Positions 1 through 12,410 are shown, counted from the first letter of the stretch. The stretch is 64,000 nucleotides of DNA from Glandiceps talaboti (GCF_964340395.1 NC_135549.1:15059342-15123341); one strand, 5' to 3'. Translations and numbers: made by a program. Notes: generated from the letters alone by a model not told the origin.

Positions 1-665
1 AAATTAGCTCAATTTTGCAATAACATCTCTAACAATAGGGATTATTTATATCTAAAAACAAATGCTAAAAGAATGATATCGGTTTTTGACTTCTCAAAAC
101 TAGACAAAAAAGGTTTATTTTTTGTGCATAAATTTAGATGATCCTATGCAGTTTTATGTATTACAACATCAGTTGATTTCATGACACAAAAGTTTATGTT
201 GAAACCCATATATTAAAGGGGCACAAGTTGAGTGAATACATTTTAGGGCCTTAGTGTTTTCACTGCATATTTGATAGGTAATCGCAGTATTCTACTTACT
301 GAAACATACTTACCAACAGTTGCAATTGACTGGACTCACACTTGGTATTAAGATATAACTTATAAACGATCCGACAACGTAATTTATTACAAGTATATTG
401 AAAAATGTTGAGGAAATCCTTACTATGAAATCAACATTTCTAACAATACCAGCAGACAATTTTAGTGTTATAGAAGACATGCATTGACATTAACCTTATA
501 CTAGAATAGTGTAATGAGTCTTTTTGCAAGTATTTTCATATGCATATAAACTCAGTTTGTGTCACTTATATACACCTGTATTTGATTTCATTATACAAAA
601 TTTATATTGAAGGTAAACCCATATATGAATTACGTACATCTGTATTGTGTTTTATATTTCTACAG
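1..665. other. Intronic sequence of the LTA4H gene upstream of the first visible exon
   Basis: AT-rich sequence ending in a splice acceptor (TTTCTACAG, ending at 665) in front of the first recognisable LTA4H exon. I found no coding segment that continues LTA4H further upstream, so the N-terminal catalytic exons lie outside this window. Nothing else is recognised here. Confidence 0.6.
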
Positions 666-1871
666 AGGTGTTTGAACCCTTCCTAAGAAGCTACATAGAC
701 AATTTCAAATATAAATGTCTAACAACTGCAGAATGGAAGGATTATTTGTTCTCGTTCTTCAAAGACAAGGTATTTAGACATGTCAAATGTATGTGTCTTG
801 TTTAGTACAACTTTTGAATAGAAAATGATGACAAATTCATATGTTTCTAGTTACTTTTGATATCATGGAAATATAATGTTTTATACATAATTTCATGGAA
901 ATTTAATGCAAAGTATTGTGTTATGCCTTTCTTTAATGTTTCTGTGGAACATCATCATGGTGGGCCATAAAGATCTCTACTTTAGTATTTTCTGTGAAAA
1001 AATATAAATTCATTTGGTAATTTTGTACAGTCTATTTTGTTGTAAGGAACATATTATGACAGTAGCAATTGATGTTTCAGCTTACTAAGATAGATACAAA
1101 CTAAAACTATTTTTGTGACATGTTGATATAAGCTATTGAATGGGTACTCACAGTAGGGTGGTGTTTCTGATGACTTCTATGATCTTGCAGTGTACTTCCA
1201 ATGTTTACACTATCTTGATTACAGGGTGGTTAGATTGGCACAACAGAGACACTGCTATCAGCCACTTGTGTAATCTACCACGTTGAACAATGATAGTTTT
1301 AGTTTGTATCAATCTATTCTTTAGTAAGCTGAGATCTAGCTTGCCACTGTAGTCAAAGTTTTAGGAAGTACTATATAAGATTAAGGTGCATTATTTGCTT
1401 CATGTATTTTCAGGTTGCTGAGGGTGTATTTGACAAGGTAGACTGGAAAGCATGGTTCCATACACCTGGTATGCCACCACTAAAACCAGAGTAAGTATTA
1501 GAAATGTGTTCATTTATGAAGTATTCACAGTTGAATGGCCGACATGGTTCCATACACCTGGTATGCCACCACTAAAACCAGAGTAAGTATTAGAAATGTG
1601 TTCATTTATGAAGTATTCACAGTTGAATGGCCGAAATGGTTCCATACACTTGGTATGCCACCACTAAAACCAGAGTAAGTATTAGAAATGTGTTCATTTA
1701 TGAAGTATTCACAGTTGATTGGACGACATGGTTCCATACACTTGGTATGCCACCACTAAAACCAGAGTAAGTATTAGAATGTGTTCATTTCTCAAGTGTT
1801 CAAGGTACATTATTTGACAGGTTTATTGAGTACATGATTCATTCAGTATAATGTTATTACTTTTCTCTATT

Positions 1872-1949
<78 letters not shown>

Positions 1950-4517
1950 GGTATGACACAACTCTGAGTGATGCTTGTACAACATTGGCCAAGAGGTGGC
2001 GAGAGGTAGGTATACATATAGATGTTAAAATTATATCACTCTATGGGAGATTAATTAAGTGTGTACTGTATGTTTGGGGTGGGGTGGGGTGGGGGTGGGG
2101 TATCAAGGAAAAATATATAGGAATAAAAAGAAGGCACTTTTGGAATTGTTCTGATTTTGAGGTATACAGTGAAAGCAATAATATAGAAAAAACATGGAAG
2201 ACATTATTTTCTTATTAACTAGTTTTAACAATTATATGTATTGCTAAATTCCAAAGGCATTTTCTTTGAAGGAACTCTTCAAAGAAGGATTTACAAGTAG
2301 CCTGTTAATAATAACATTTGATTCAATACTTTCCCAACATAAGATGAAAAACAATGATCAAATTTATATTGCAGAGTGTACTAACTTAAGGTGTGTTTGT
2401 TATATAGTTCACTTTCTTGATCCATAGTTGATCAGCAATTGTGGATGTTCAATGAAATAAACAGCAAATGATACAATTTAGACAACAATATCAAGCCATT
2501 CTTTGCATGATCAGGCTGGAAAGTGCTCCATTTTCTGGCCAAAAAACAGTGTCAGTTTATATACTGTGATATGTATATCATAGTCACTATTATATATTTG
2601 ACAATGATGTTGATTCTTGTCTTTATTCAACAGGCTAAAGCTACTGAATTGGATCAGTTTAAAGCTGATGATTTGAAAGACTTCACTACTGGACAGAAAA
2701 TTGAATTTCTGTCTCAGTTCCTGCTACAGGTAAAGTGTTTTAATAATGTGTATAATCTGTATATTCTCATCATTGCAGATAGGTCATGTTAGTGGTTGTG
2801 AGTTCAAACGAGGACACAAGTCCAAATAAGGTCATGATGATGTTTATATTAAAGTTCAAATGAGGTTGTAGTGATGTTTGTTGTAAAGTTCAAAGAAGGT
2901 CGTTGTCATGGTTTTAAGTTCAAACAAGGTCATGTTGATGGTATCAAGTTCAAACAAGGTCATGTTGATGGTTTCAAGTTCAAACAAGGTCATGTTGATG
3001 GTTTCAAGTTCAAACAAGGTCATGTTGATAGTTTCAAGTTCAAACAAGGTCATGTTGATGGTTTCAAGTTCAAACAAGGTCATCTTGATGTCTGTTGCTC
3101 CATACATGATAATTTGTCTTATGTTCACAGGATCCGTTGTCATTGGACACTTTAAAAGCTATGGAGAAGTGTTACAGTCTCAACTCAAGCAAGAATTCTG
3201 AGATCAGATTCAGGTAAGTAGATACACAAAAATATACATTTTAAAGCTGTATTCTTTTGGATAAAGCATTGTCTCATTTGATAGCCTGACTTCAAAAACA
3301 GAAGGCCTATATGGGACATATTGTGTCTGATACCAGCAGTACTTGAATAACAGCATCCTTGTTTGATATGTAAGCTACTTTGACACAACCCCATGAAGTG
3401 TAAGTGCAAGTGTGGCGTACTCAGGGTATTGTCACTTGTGCTTGCAGTATTCTCTGCAGCTGTATGCTCATAAATGTGTAGCAGAAAACACTGCAAACAC
3501 GAGTGCAAATACCCCCAAGTACCAACACTGGCACCTAACTGGCGTGGAGTTCTGTTAATATCATAACATTTATCTGAAACAGCAAATTTCCTTAAAAATC
3601 CTACTATGTGATCACTGTGTACATGATTTCATGTACAAGAAGTAATACACCCTCATTTACATGTCATTAGCATACAGGTATGCAATAATATTTTTGGTAT
3701 TGCACTGCAGTGCAAATGCTACTGGTATGCACTAGTGCCAGTGCAAGTAATCACTGGTACGTATGTAATAATAACTTTATTTCAAGATTGACATTCTTGT
3801 TCTGTGTTTCTTATTTGATTACTAGGTGGTACAGAATGTGTATAAGAGGTGGAATGGAAGAAGTGATTCCGTTAGCTTTAGACTTTGTAACAGAGCAAGG
3901 AAGAATGAAATTTGTCAGACCGATATACAGGTAAATTTCATATGTAATCCTCTGAAATGAAAACTAGAAATTTAGCAAAACATAGGCAACAAAATTTCAT
4001 AAGCTGAGAGCTTTTGACTGCACACTGTCAGTCTTGTTCACGCTATGATAGATGACACTGTTTAGATGAGAGCGTTTGACTGCAAACTGTCAGTCTTGTT
4101 CACTCAATGATAGATGGCGCTGTTCAGATGAGAGCGTTTGACTGCAAACTGTCAGTCTTGTTCATGCTATGATAGATGGTGCTGTTTATTATGATCACAT
4201 CACAAAGTGACTCCTAAATTGTAAGAGATGTCGTGTCACTAAGCCCTCAAAGGGGTTGACTGATGCAAAAGAGCACCTCATAACAGACTAAGTGAATTCA
4301 AAACAGTTCTTGACATATTTTACACTTCTGTCATCATGATATTATTGGTAAGATACATGTCGTTATAATGTCATTGTATGTTTGATTTGATTTCAGGGAC
4401 CTGTATGCATTAGATAAAGCCAAAGACCAAGCAGTGGAAAGATTCAAACAAAACAGAAACCAAATGAATATTATCTGTTCTACTATGGTGGCAAAAGATT
4501 TGAAAGTCTCAGAGTAA
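666..4517 (+). CDS. LTA4H: Leukotriene A4 hydrolase / M1 aminopeptidase, C-terminal exons (partial gene)
   Basis: LTA4H is a cytosolic zinc enzyme: an M1-family aminopeptidase that, in vertebrates, also hydrolyses LTA4 to LTB4. Seven coding exons are visible: 666-769, 1414-1490, 1951-2005, 2634-2729, 3131-3213, 3826-3930 and 4397-4517 (stop TAA). All have AG/GT borders and phases that join without a break. The joined ~220 residues follow the helical C-terminal domain of the family (recognisable pieces: WKDYLFSFFKDK, VDWKAWFHTPGMPPLKPEYD, KNSEIRFRWYRMCI, TEQGRMKFVRPIYRDL, and the C-terminal KDLKVSE). The zinc site (HExxH) and GMEN motif lie upstream of the window, so catalytic competence cannot be judged. 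The oddities are a tandemly duplicated exon end at 1451-1802 and a CT microsatellite directly before the third exon. A related M1 aminopeptidase is the only alternative; the C-terminal match makes LTA4H much more likely. Confidence 0.93.
1077..1332. mobile_element. MITE-like inverted-repeat element, copy 1
   Basis: A ~256-bp element in an LTA4H intron. The left arm (1077-1109, starting TCAGCTTACTAAGATAG) is the imperfect reverse complement of the right arm (1293-1332, ending AGTAAGCTGA). The interior has no ORF. A second copy in the opposite orientation is at 35169-35407; they share the arms and the interior CTTGATTACAGGGTG stretch. I infer a non-autonomous DNA transposon; superfamily not determined. 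Confidence 0.7.
1451..1802 (+). repeat. 92-bp tandem duplication containing the LTA4H exon 3' end and its splice donor
   Basis: About 3.8 copies with starts at 1451, 1543, 1635 and 1727 (period 92). Each unit holds the last 40 bases of the exon that ends at 1490 (encoding the WFHTPGMPPLKP segment), the donor GTAAGTATT and about 40 bases of intron. Copy 1 is the real exon end; the others are near-identical decoys. Use of a downstream donor would read into an in-frame TAA just after the first copy. Confidence 0.92.
1875..1946. repeat. (CT)n microsatellite forming the polypyrimidine tract of an LTA4H exon
   Basis: About 72 bp of uninterrupted CT repeat, followed after AAAG by the exon that starts at 1951. 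It therefore takes the place of the polypyrimidine tract of this acceptor. Confidence 0.95.
2801..3091. repeat. 30-bp minisatellite in an LTA4H intron
   Basis: About seven tandem 30-bp units (core AAGTTCAAACAAGGTCATG) between 2885 and 3091, with more diverged units from about 2801. Long ORFs on both strands here are a by-product of a repeat period divisible by three. Confidence 0.9.
4007..4190. repeat. Three tandem ~62-bp repeats in the last LTA4H intron
   Basis: Three copies of a unit containing TTTGACTGCAAACTGTCAG and ATGATAGATGGCGCTGTT, close to each other in sequence. No coding content. Confidence 0.8.
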
Positions 4518-5917
4518 CCAGTACTGGGTATACAATCAGATGAACAACATCATCTTTTCATACTATGGGTGGCTAAAAGTAGACGCAAACTGCACAAATA
4601 TTGAGGACCAATTCCTTACAGTATTATTGCTAAGAAATGTTACATTACTTCATATCATGTACTCATATGCAATACAATGAGTTCACTCATCAGATGCTTT
4701 TCACAAATGTTTTTTGTGTGTTATATTTTTAAAATTTGTTATTTCTGCTCTTGCAGAATTAAAAGTATATTAAGATGAGTTATTGTGTATAGTGCAAACA
4801 GTCTTTAATAATCGCTAAGTTAAGTTTTGGGCATGAAGGCTGAAGTCTGTAGGCTGAACGTCACATGTAACCCCCCCCCCCCCCCCCCCCCCCCCCATCC
4901 CAATCATAACCCAAACCCACCAAGGAGCTCATATCATCATATGTACATGTACATGTACATATCTACCAGGTAAAGTGCCACTCATGTGATTCAAAGACAT
5001 GTTTACTGTACACATGTATATGTATACCACAGTTTCCATTCTCATGTCAAAACTAGATGCTGCAGACTTTCAAATTGTGTCAAAAAATAGAAAGAAAACC
5101 CCACTACATGTATTTAAGTTGTAGGGGAATCATCATAGTTATCCAGAAAAGGAATCAACCGTTGAACTGAGATTTAATGGCACTTGTTGATAATGGTAAC
5201 AGTAACAGTGTTAAAAGTTAGCTGTAATCATAAACCCTACATCATGTAGGATGTATGCTGTAATACACATTTAGAGGTTAAAAAAAGGGAAGTTTGGCTT
5301 GCTTACTAATGTATCAATCAGTGTATTAAAAATATTTTCTTAATGATATTGGGTTATTTTTATATTGATTATTTTCGCTCTCCTGTTTTTCAATCTGGAT
5401 TGCCAAACGTAAAAAAAAATTGTAAAAATATATATTTTTAATTATCATTTAAGGACAATAACACTGATTTGTGTTATGTTGTGAGTCTTCCTTTAATCTT
5501 TGAAATCAGTCTTTTTTGAAAGCTGTGTACTATTTTTGTGTAAAGACCATATCAGTGGAAGATTTATGTACAGCATGACATGATATCAAAAAACACATGA
5601 AACTTATTGAGTGTGAAAATTTGAATATATCCATACAATTGATAATTGGTCTTCATAATTATTTTCATTTACTGCAAAATCATATGTTCTTTTAATTGTG
5701 ATGAATTTTTTTTTATGTCAAAGATAGTGTCAGCATGTAGATTATAGAATTACTATGGCTAGCAGTATATAAGTGTAATGTTTATTCATTTGTAATTCAT
5801 TTTATTGATTGCTGGCCTAAATGCCTAGGAAACATATCCAAGAATGTATACACTGTAGGGTTGATAATATGGTTTGAAAATGAATTGATGCAATGGTATA
5901 GACCATGTCAGAGCAAA

Positions 5918-6117
5918 TCCAATCTGATTAAAATCCGATGTGGTGAAAGCGGCTAGATGTCCTTATTTACCTCTATTCATCGTGTTGTGACATTTGTTTT
6001 GTTCGGAGTGATCGCCGCGGCGATCACTCCGAACAAAACAAATGTCACAACACGATGAATAGAGGTAAATAAGGACATCTAGCCGCTTTCACCACATCGG
6101 ATTTTAATCAGATTGGA
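5918..6117. mobile_element. Perfect 200-bp palindrome, foldback MITE with probable target-site duplication
   Basis: The sequence 5918-6117 is its own reverse complement as far as I can check by eye, with centre between 6017 and 6018 (CGCCG/CGGCG). There is no loop. The direct repeat GAGCAAAT(C) occurs at both ends (5911-5919 and 6116-6124), overlapping the termini, so the target-site duplication is 7-9 bp, compatible with hAT-type insertion (8 bp). There is no coding capacity. Assignment to hAT is inference from TSD length only. Confidence 0.9.
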
Positions 6118-7539
6118 GCAAATCATGAATGTTTTATTAGTACGTAATGTATGAATTCATTTCATGAATCCTGGGTATTCCTTCAAATAGTAAACCAGTT
6201 GGTTTTTAGCTGCATACTAATGTACAATGTAGCTTGGTCCCTGCTTATCTGGAAAGGAGAGCTATGAAAAGTGTCTTTGAATAGAGATGGTACCTGGCTA
6301 ATGTCAGTACACTAGCAGTTTAAACATAGCTTCTTCATCAAGATATGAACTCAATCTGACACAGAGAAATGTACTTACATTCCTGAAATAATTTATCAGC
6401 ATTTAAAAAATTGATTTATCTTGGATTTTATGCATCATTTGTGAAGGGTACTCACTGAATGTTGTCAGCAATACTTTCATTATCACATGAGTTATATATT
6501 ACCATGGCATTGTAGTGAAAAAACAGTGATTGTTCATATATGTGCAGCATTGTCAAAAAACTCCATTGGTTGCCATTGTTACAGATGATTGTCTTGCAAT
6601 GCATACATTGTATTCAACACACTGATTCATCAAAGTAAACATTTGTAAACTTTATGTAATACATACTGAAAACGATTATGCTGCAGTATTCATAAAGCTG
6701 TGAAATTAATGTTGAGAGAGAATATCTGTAAATTTTGTGCAAATGTCAAAAATATGTTTTGTGTTTTGTAATTCACCTATGCACTAGGATTCTTTAATGA
6801 ATGAGAATTAGTTTGATGTAGAGGTGTGCTGGGATACCCCTGAATCATAATTATTACTACGCTGCAAACAATGAAGGAATAGGTGTAATCAATATGCTTA
6901 CGACAGAAAATTTGTTAAAAAATTGAAATATAAGAAATTGTGTTTGCATGTTGCCACAATGTTATGAAGTAGTTGGGCACATAGAAGAGTATTGCATCAC
7001 TTGAATTTACATTAACTGAATTGAATATATTCAGAATATATCAAATTACACCAAGATTAATCAGTGTTTCATTTATGTGTGGATGTTTGCATTTTGCCAC
7101 AATATCAGAAGTAGTGAAGTAGTAGGGCACATCATAGATGTTGGGGAGAGAGAGAGCTATGGGCACATAGAAGATTTAGAACAGTATATCACTTGTATTT
7201 ACAAAACTGGATGGAATAAATTACACTTAATTAATGCACATAGTGAGAATATGTAATGTACATGTTGTCGGAATGTTTGCATATTGCCACATAGTTATCA
7301 GAAATGATACATTTGTAAGGTAGCAGGGAAAAGTGATCATTTGTAACATTTGAATTTACAAAACGGGAGGAAATAAATTACATCCAATGTACAATGCTGA
7401 GAATTGGTTTTATTTATGTAAATGTATCTGTATTCAAATGTAATGACAATGACTTTATTCATCAGCAACACATCTGACACTGGATATCAACATTATCATT
7501 ATGTAGACTTATGTAATGACAATGACTTGTAATTAGTGT

Positions 7540-7990
7540 AGAATTTTGATCAGTCTCACATTTTGCACTATATATCAGAGTATACAAACTTTATTATGTA
7601 AAGATGACTTGTAATCAGTACAGAATATTCACCAGCCTCACATCTTGCATTGTATATCAAAGTATACAAACTTTATTATGTAATGATGACTTGTAATCAG
7701 TACAGAATATTCATCGGCCTCACATCTTGCATTGTATATCAAAGTATACAAACTTTATTATGTAATGATGACTTGTAATCAGTACAGAATATTCATCGGC
7801 CTCACATCTTACATTGTATATCAGAGTATAATGATGTAATGACTTGTAAAAGAATATTCATTGGCCTCACTGTATAGCAGAGTATACAGACTGTGATGTA
7901 ATGACAATGACATGTAATCAGTACAGAATATTCACCGGCCTCACATCTTGCACTGTATAGCAGAGAGAGTATACAGACTTTGTGATGTAA
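7540..7990. repeat. ~80-bp degenerate tandem repeat
   Basis: About five copies of a unit containing GACTTGTAATCAGTACAGAA, CGGCCTCACATCTTGCA and AGTATACAAACTTTATT. Copies near 7605-7800 are nearly identical; the outer copies are diverged or shortened. Confidence 0.8.
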
Positions 7991-10479
7991 TGTGATTTCT
8001 TGAAATAAATGGTTCTTCCAAATGTGCAAAATCAAAATAAAAACTTTTCATTTCTTGTATCTTTACCAGTTTGCTACGACATACACAAACATCTATCACT
8101 GGAATTCTATTAATTGAATGAAATACCAGACTCAGAAAAATAAACATCATTCACAATTTATTATACATATAAAATAATATGCTTTGAACATCTCACATCT
8201 ATGACATATAATCATATATTGGATTGCACTTAGTTATGATATTTTCAACAACAACAGACTCCTGAGTTGGAACGATTGCTTTGCCCAAATATGGGCATTG
8301 CAGATAATTGCAGTACCGTGCCATTTCAATTGCCAACATTTTGCCACAAGAAAAATTCGCACAAAATTCTTGCTCTTTTGAAATTGTTTAAATACATTTG
8401 AGACTTTTAGTTTTGACATGAAAAAATATCATTACTCAAAATCTTGTTTTATATTAAAATTAATACTTGCACAAAAAATTCATTAAAAATGGAATTTTTA
8501 ATGTTTTCTTAACAAATTCTGGATGGATGTGATTGTGACAATGACTTTGCTACAAATGTTCAACTGCAGTAGCAATTTAAAATGTAATTACACTAATAAA
8601 ACATACACAAGTTATTTATACATGCATGTACATATTCAATTCAAAAGTATTAAAATTACCACTTTGCAAAATGCAAATCTGTGAATAAAAAAATCCTGAC
8701 AAAAGAAGGATTCGGATAAAGCATTAAGTTGTCCTGTCCTGTATCAAACAATAAAATGTATGAATATACTTCATGATATTCCATCCGTGGTACATGTACA
8801 AAGATAATATATATATGTTCTACACATCAAAAATACTATCCAAATTATTAATGAAACTTTTACTTACAGTTTTCAAAAGTGGTAAATTTTCATTTCTCAT
8901 GTTTCAATTCTGCAATAAACCATACATTGTACATTGCACAGTGGTGTGCCAGATTTGTTTAAGTAGGACTGCTGGTAGTATTGTATGTGCACAATCCCAT
9001 GGAGGAACTTTGATGAATACTGATCATTACATTTCAATATAAATTTTAACTACAGTTCAAAATTTGAGAGTAAAAGTTGTATACCAAGAATACCAATAAA
9101 TATTCAATACATATTACTAATAGATATACGTAGATATATGTGAATTTTTCAAATAATATATATATATACATACATACACACACACATATATATACTTAAT
9201 TGTCCTCATTCCGATATGTATAGAAAACTTTAAATATGTAAAGACATCATAAAATACATAATTTTCTTTACAAATATGTAGAACATGAAATGAGTTTCAA
9301 TATTTATCATTTCATAAAGGTACACACTTAATGTGATAATTCACCAAATCTGTTTGGTGTAAACAATCATGATGACATTAAATGTATGCACAAGCAACAA
9401 CGCAGGATGAACATATTCCCTAGGCAAAAATTGTGTCATTTGAATTGAGTCATATGGAAGAATCTATAAAGCATTTCCATCTCTTTTTTTCTTCTAGACT
9501 GTTTACCACATGCTGATCACATGAAAAAATAATTGGGTGAGCACAAAAACAATTACTTCATATAAATCATTATTACCTATAGTGACATTGATGGTTCAAT
9601 ATAAGCTATACATACAAAGAGTAAATGTGTATGTGTTTATTGCAAGGGTTAATGGCCTAGCAGTTTTAAAGGCCATAACTTCTTCCTGTGCCATACAATC
9701 TACTATTCTACTGTCTGTGAGCCGGGCTCAAAACAATGGAAAAAAAATTCTTGTCCAGTTAAAAAACACTTGTCCAAATAAGAAAGTACCTGTCCATAAA
9801 GTAGATATTTTTTTTGGTAAATAGTATTCACATATCCCTTTTGATAAGTCTTTGTCAGCAAGTGAGTTGCCACAACCTTACTTCCAGTTTGAGTAAACTC
9901 AGGAAATCTAGGCTGACTAATCATTTGTATGCTTCCATTCATATATTAAAATATCACTTTGAAAGTTTCTGCAGGCACAGGAAAACTTTTACATATATTA
10001 GAATGAGTAAGAGGTTTTAAAATTGAAAACCATGAGAAATTCTACTTGTCTATAGGGACAAGTAATTTTTAAAACCCCTTGCCCAAAGCTTCAAATCACT
10101 TGTCTGGGACAAGTAAGACACCCTTATTTCTAGCCTTGATGAGCCATCACACAAGGGAAGACTGTTGCACTAGTAATAAGTACTCTGTCTTGGTGTATAT
10201 ATAAACATAAACTTGAATTTGAAATTACAGTGAGTTAATTTTTAGTTCACAAACTGATTACCACAACTATATACAACTTACAGATTAAAATAACTCTTGA
10301 CAGCAAATGTTTAGTTTCTCCACTTGTCTCAATTTTTTTTTGAGTTGGTTAACCAATTGAAAGACAAACAAACAGTGCAGTTCATATTTGAACACATGCC
10401 TACATGTAAATTGTTACTGCTACATTGAAAACAAATTTGTAAATGATGTCTGGAGAGTTGTGCATATTACATTGACCAT

Positions 10480-11622
10480 TCATAACTCCATATCTTGTAG
10501 GTTTCTTCCATTTCCACAATGTTTTGAACAGTAACAAATTCTCAAATTCCATTCTTGTTGCCTTGTAAGTCCGAAGTTAGCAAACCCTGGTAAACTACTT
10601 TTCACATCATTGATGCACTCAATACTTGGACATCCTTGCTGTAAGACAGCAAAGAAACATGTATCAGTGTATTTCTGATAGCAAGTGAAATGCTTAGCAA
10701 CAAAGGTGTGTAACTGTGGTAGCTCCATCTCTACAATAAAGAGGTTCACTGACATTGAGATGTCTAAAACTTGAAGTGAGTTCGATTTGAATGTGTACTT
10801 GTAGACCAGTTCTGGTAGAATCCTGGCATCAATCTTGAACTTTTTGAGGTATTTACAAGTTGCTAACACAGCTTCAATGTGTTGTCTCCCTACTGGGTGA
10901 ACTCTTGGTATACTGGAGAGTTCAATTTCTTCTAGGTTCCTGAACTGGAGGAGATAGTCTAACGACTCTGCAGTCCAGTTGAATTGAGTTCTGATAATTT
11001 CTAGTTTGGGACAGTATGACCCCAGAAGTACAAGGAATGAATGAAATAGTAGAAGCTGGTCTTCGAGTTTATTCCAGCGACGATAGTCCCAAGAATCAGC
11101 CCACTTCATGTCGGCTGATACTAACCCACGACATCGGCCAGATGATACTAACTCTGCCACCGTCTCGTAGTCGGAGTCTAAATCCAAGTCAAAACTGATA
11201 TGTTTTATCGTGGCGTTCTTTGCTAATAAGTGTGCAGTATATTCCTTGTACCGTTTTGATAGCTCCAAATGTGACGAATTGCGAGGTTTTGAGGGATATT
11301 TATGTCTGTTGACGAGACGAAAATCTGCATGTTGCCATAAACTTGGCATCCGAGCTGCTGAGTTCCAATGTTTACATACAAGAGAAACAACACACAGTTC
11401 TTGTTCATTTAGAAACTCGAAAATGTTCACCAAACACTCCATTGGCAAATCTTGCAAGCATGATATCGGTCCTTGGAAATCGTCGCTCGGCATCTGTTTT
11501 GGTTTGTTGTCACCCGTAACCTTTCTTAGTAATGTCTGAAGCAAAGAGTAATGAGATTGGAAGCAAATAATAAGCAAAATTAACCCGAAAGCAAGCGTAC
11601 ACACCTCCACCTCGAAAGACAT
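10480..11622 (-). CDS. F-box protein with N-terminal hydrophobic segment and LRR-like C-terminal region
   Basis: A single uninterrupted ORF of 380 aa whose ATG is the complement of 11620-11622. Residues ~57-100 are a clear F-box (LQDLPMECL..IFEFLNEQEL..VSLVCKHWN....LWQ), the Skp1-binding motif of SCF ubiquitin ligase adaptors. Residues ~8-21 (CTLAFGLILLIICF) are strongly hydrophobic and could be a membrane anchor or signal anchor, which is unusual for an F-box protein. The remainder has loosely repeating Leu-rich stretches (LEIIRTQFN, LEEIELSSIP, LKKFKIDARI, LQVLDISMS) and a Cys-rich end, as in F-box/LRR substrate receptors. The substrate is unknown. It has no introns in the coding part, which may mean a retrogene origin or simple intron absence. 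I cannot assign it to a named FBXO/FBXL gene. Confidence 0.88.
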   Translation of the reverse strand: MSFEVEVCTLAFGLILLIICFQSHYSLLQTLLRKVTGDNKPKQMPSDDFQGPISCLQDLPMECLVNIFEFLNEQELCVVSLVCKHWNSAARMPSLWQHADFRLVNRHKYPSKPRNSSHLELSKRYKEYTAHLLAKNATIKHISFDLDLDSDYETVAELVSSGRCRGLVSADMKWADSWDYRRWNKLEDQLLLFHSFLVLLGSYCPKLEIIRTQFNWTAESLDYLLQFRNLEEIELSSIPRVHPVGRQHIEAVLATCKYLKKFKIDARILPELVYKYTFKSNSLQVLDISMSVNLFIVEMELPQLHTFVAKHFTCYQKYTDTCFFAVLQQGCPSIECINDVKSSLPGFANFGLTRQQEWNLRICYCSKHCGNGRNLQDMEL

Positions 11623-12194
11623 CTTCTCCTAGGATTTCTTCGCTACACTACGCCCTCATGGGCGGTAAATGGAGTCTTAAAGCACCCTAAGTTTTTGTAA
11701 ATAGTTAATCGATTACTCAAGCGTATACGAAAGACAGTTCTGAGAGCCGTGAAAAAAAACGGGAAGAAAATCGATAGTTGCTTTATATGTAATTATACAA
11801 TTCGAATAAATATATTATATTGGGTAATCTACTTGCAATGTCAAAAATAGCTATTCTTCGGTTGGGAGAATAATAAAAAGCACACCCAAAATTAGTCCAA
11901 AAGATTCATGGGTGATGCATGCAGGGCTATTTTGAGGCTATTTTAGATGATATTAAATATTTCCGCTTTTGTTGACAGATAGGACTTTTAATTTCATTCC
12001 ATTATAGATATGATATTACGTAACTATTTGCAATCATATTTTCCAATCATGTGTTACAAAGCTAAATAACACTACTGTTACTGAGTTTGAAATGCTTTCT
12101 TTGTAAGCTAAAATATTGCACTCATCTTACAAACGTAAGACACTAACATTTTTAGGTTAAATTCATGGCAATGAATAATGCTCTTTGCCATTTA

Positions 12195-12270
12195 TCGTCT
12201 GTTTTGGCGACTTTTTTTGGTGTTTAACCCGCACCTAACCAAAAACTTGAAAAGTCGCCAAAACAGACGA
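12195..12270. repeat. 21-bp perfect inverted repeat (hairpin)
   Basis: Arms 12195-12215 (TCGTCTGTTTTGGCGACTTTT) and 12250-12270 are exact reverse complements separated by 34 bases. It is likely a small foldback element. No TSD is evident by eye. Confidence 0.8.
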
Positions 12271-12323
12271 AAAAACCCTCAAAATTACAGCAAGCGCTAC
12301 AATTATTGCAGTTAATCAACACG

Positions 12324-12410
12324 TAGTCCTGCTTGCATACGGATTAAGTCGACCCTTCCTTATTCCCGCGAAACGCGCGCGCGTGCACCTGCTGCATGCA
12401 AGCAGGACTA
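12324..12410. repeat. 15-bp perfect inverted repeat, MITE-like
   Basis: Arms TAGTCCTGCTTGCAT (12324-12338) and ATGCAAGCAGGACTA (12396-12410) are exact reverse complements enclosing 57 bases with CG-rich sequence. Possible short non-autonomous element. Confidence 0.65.

Larger units (their letters stand above)
4518..10479. other. Intergenic / 3' untranslated region between LTA4H and the F-box gene
   Basis: LTA4H (plus) and the F-box gene (minus) converge here. It contains a C homopolymer (4869-4896), a 200-bp palindromic element (5918-6117) and diverged ~80-bp tandem repeats (about 7540-7990). Candidate polyadenylation signals on the plus strand include AATAAA at about 7371 and 8003. I see no spliced coding exons or RNA genes; the short ORFs show no recognisable protein. 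Confidence 0.6.

Noticed and set aside
2856-3201. Overlapping ORFs with repeated FELETINMTL, FKQGHVDG or SSNKVMLMV units
   Set aside because: The 30-bp minisatellite has a period divisible by three, so every frame stays open. Not genes.
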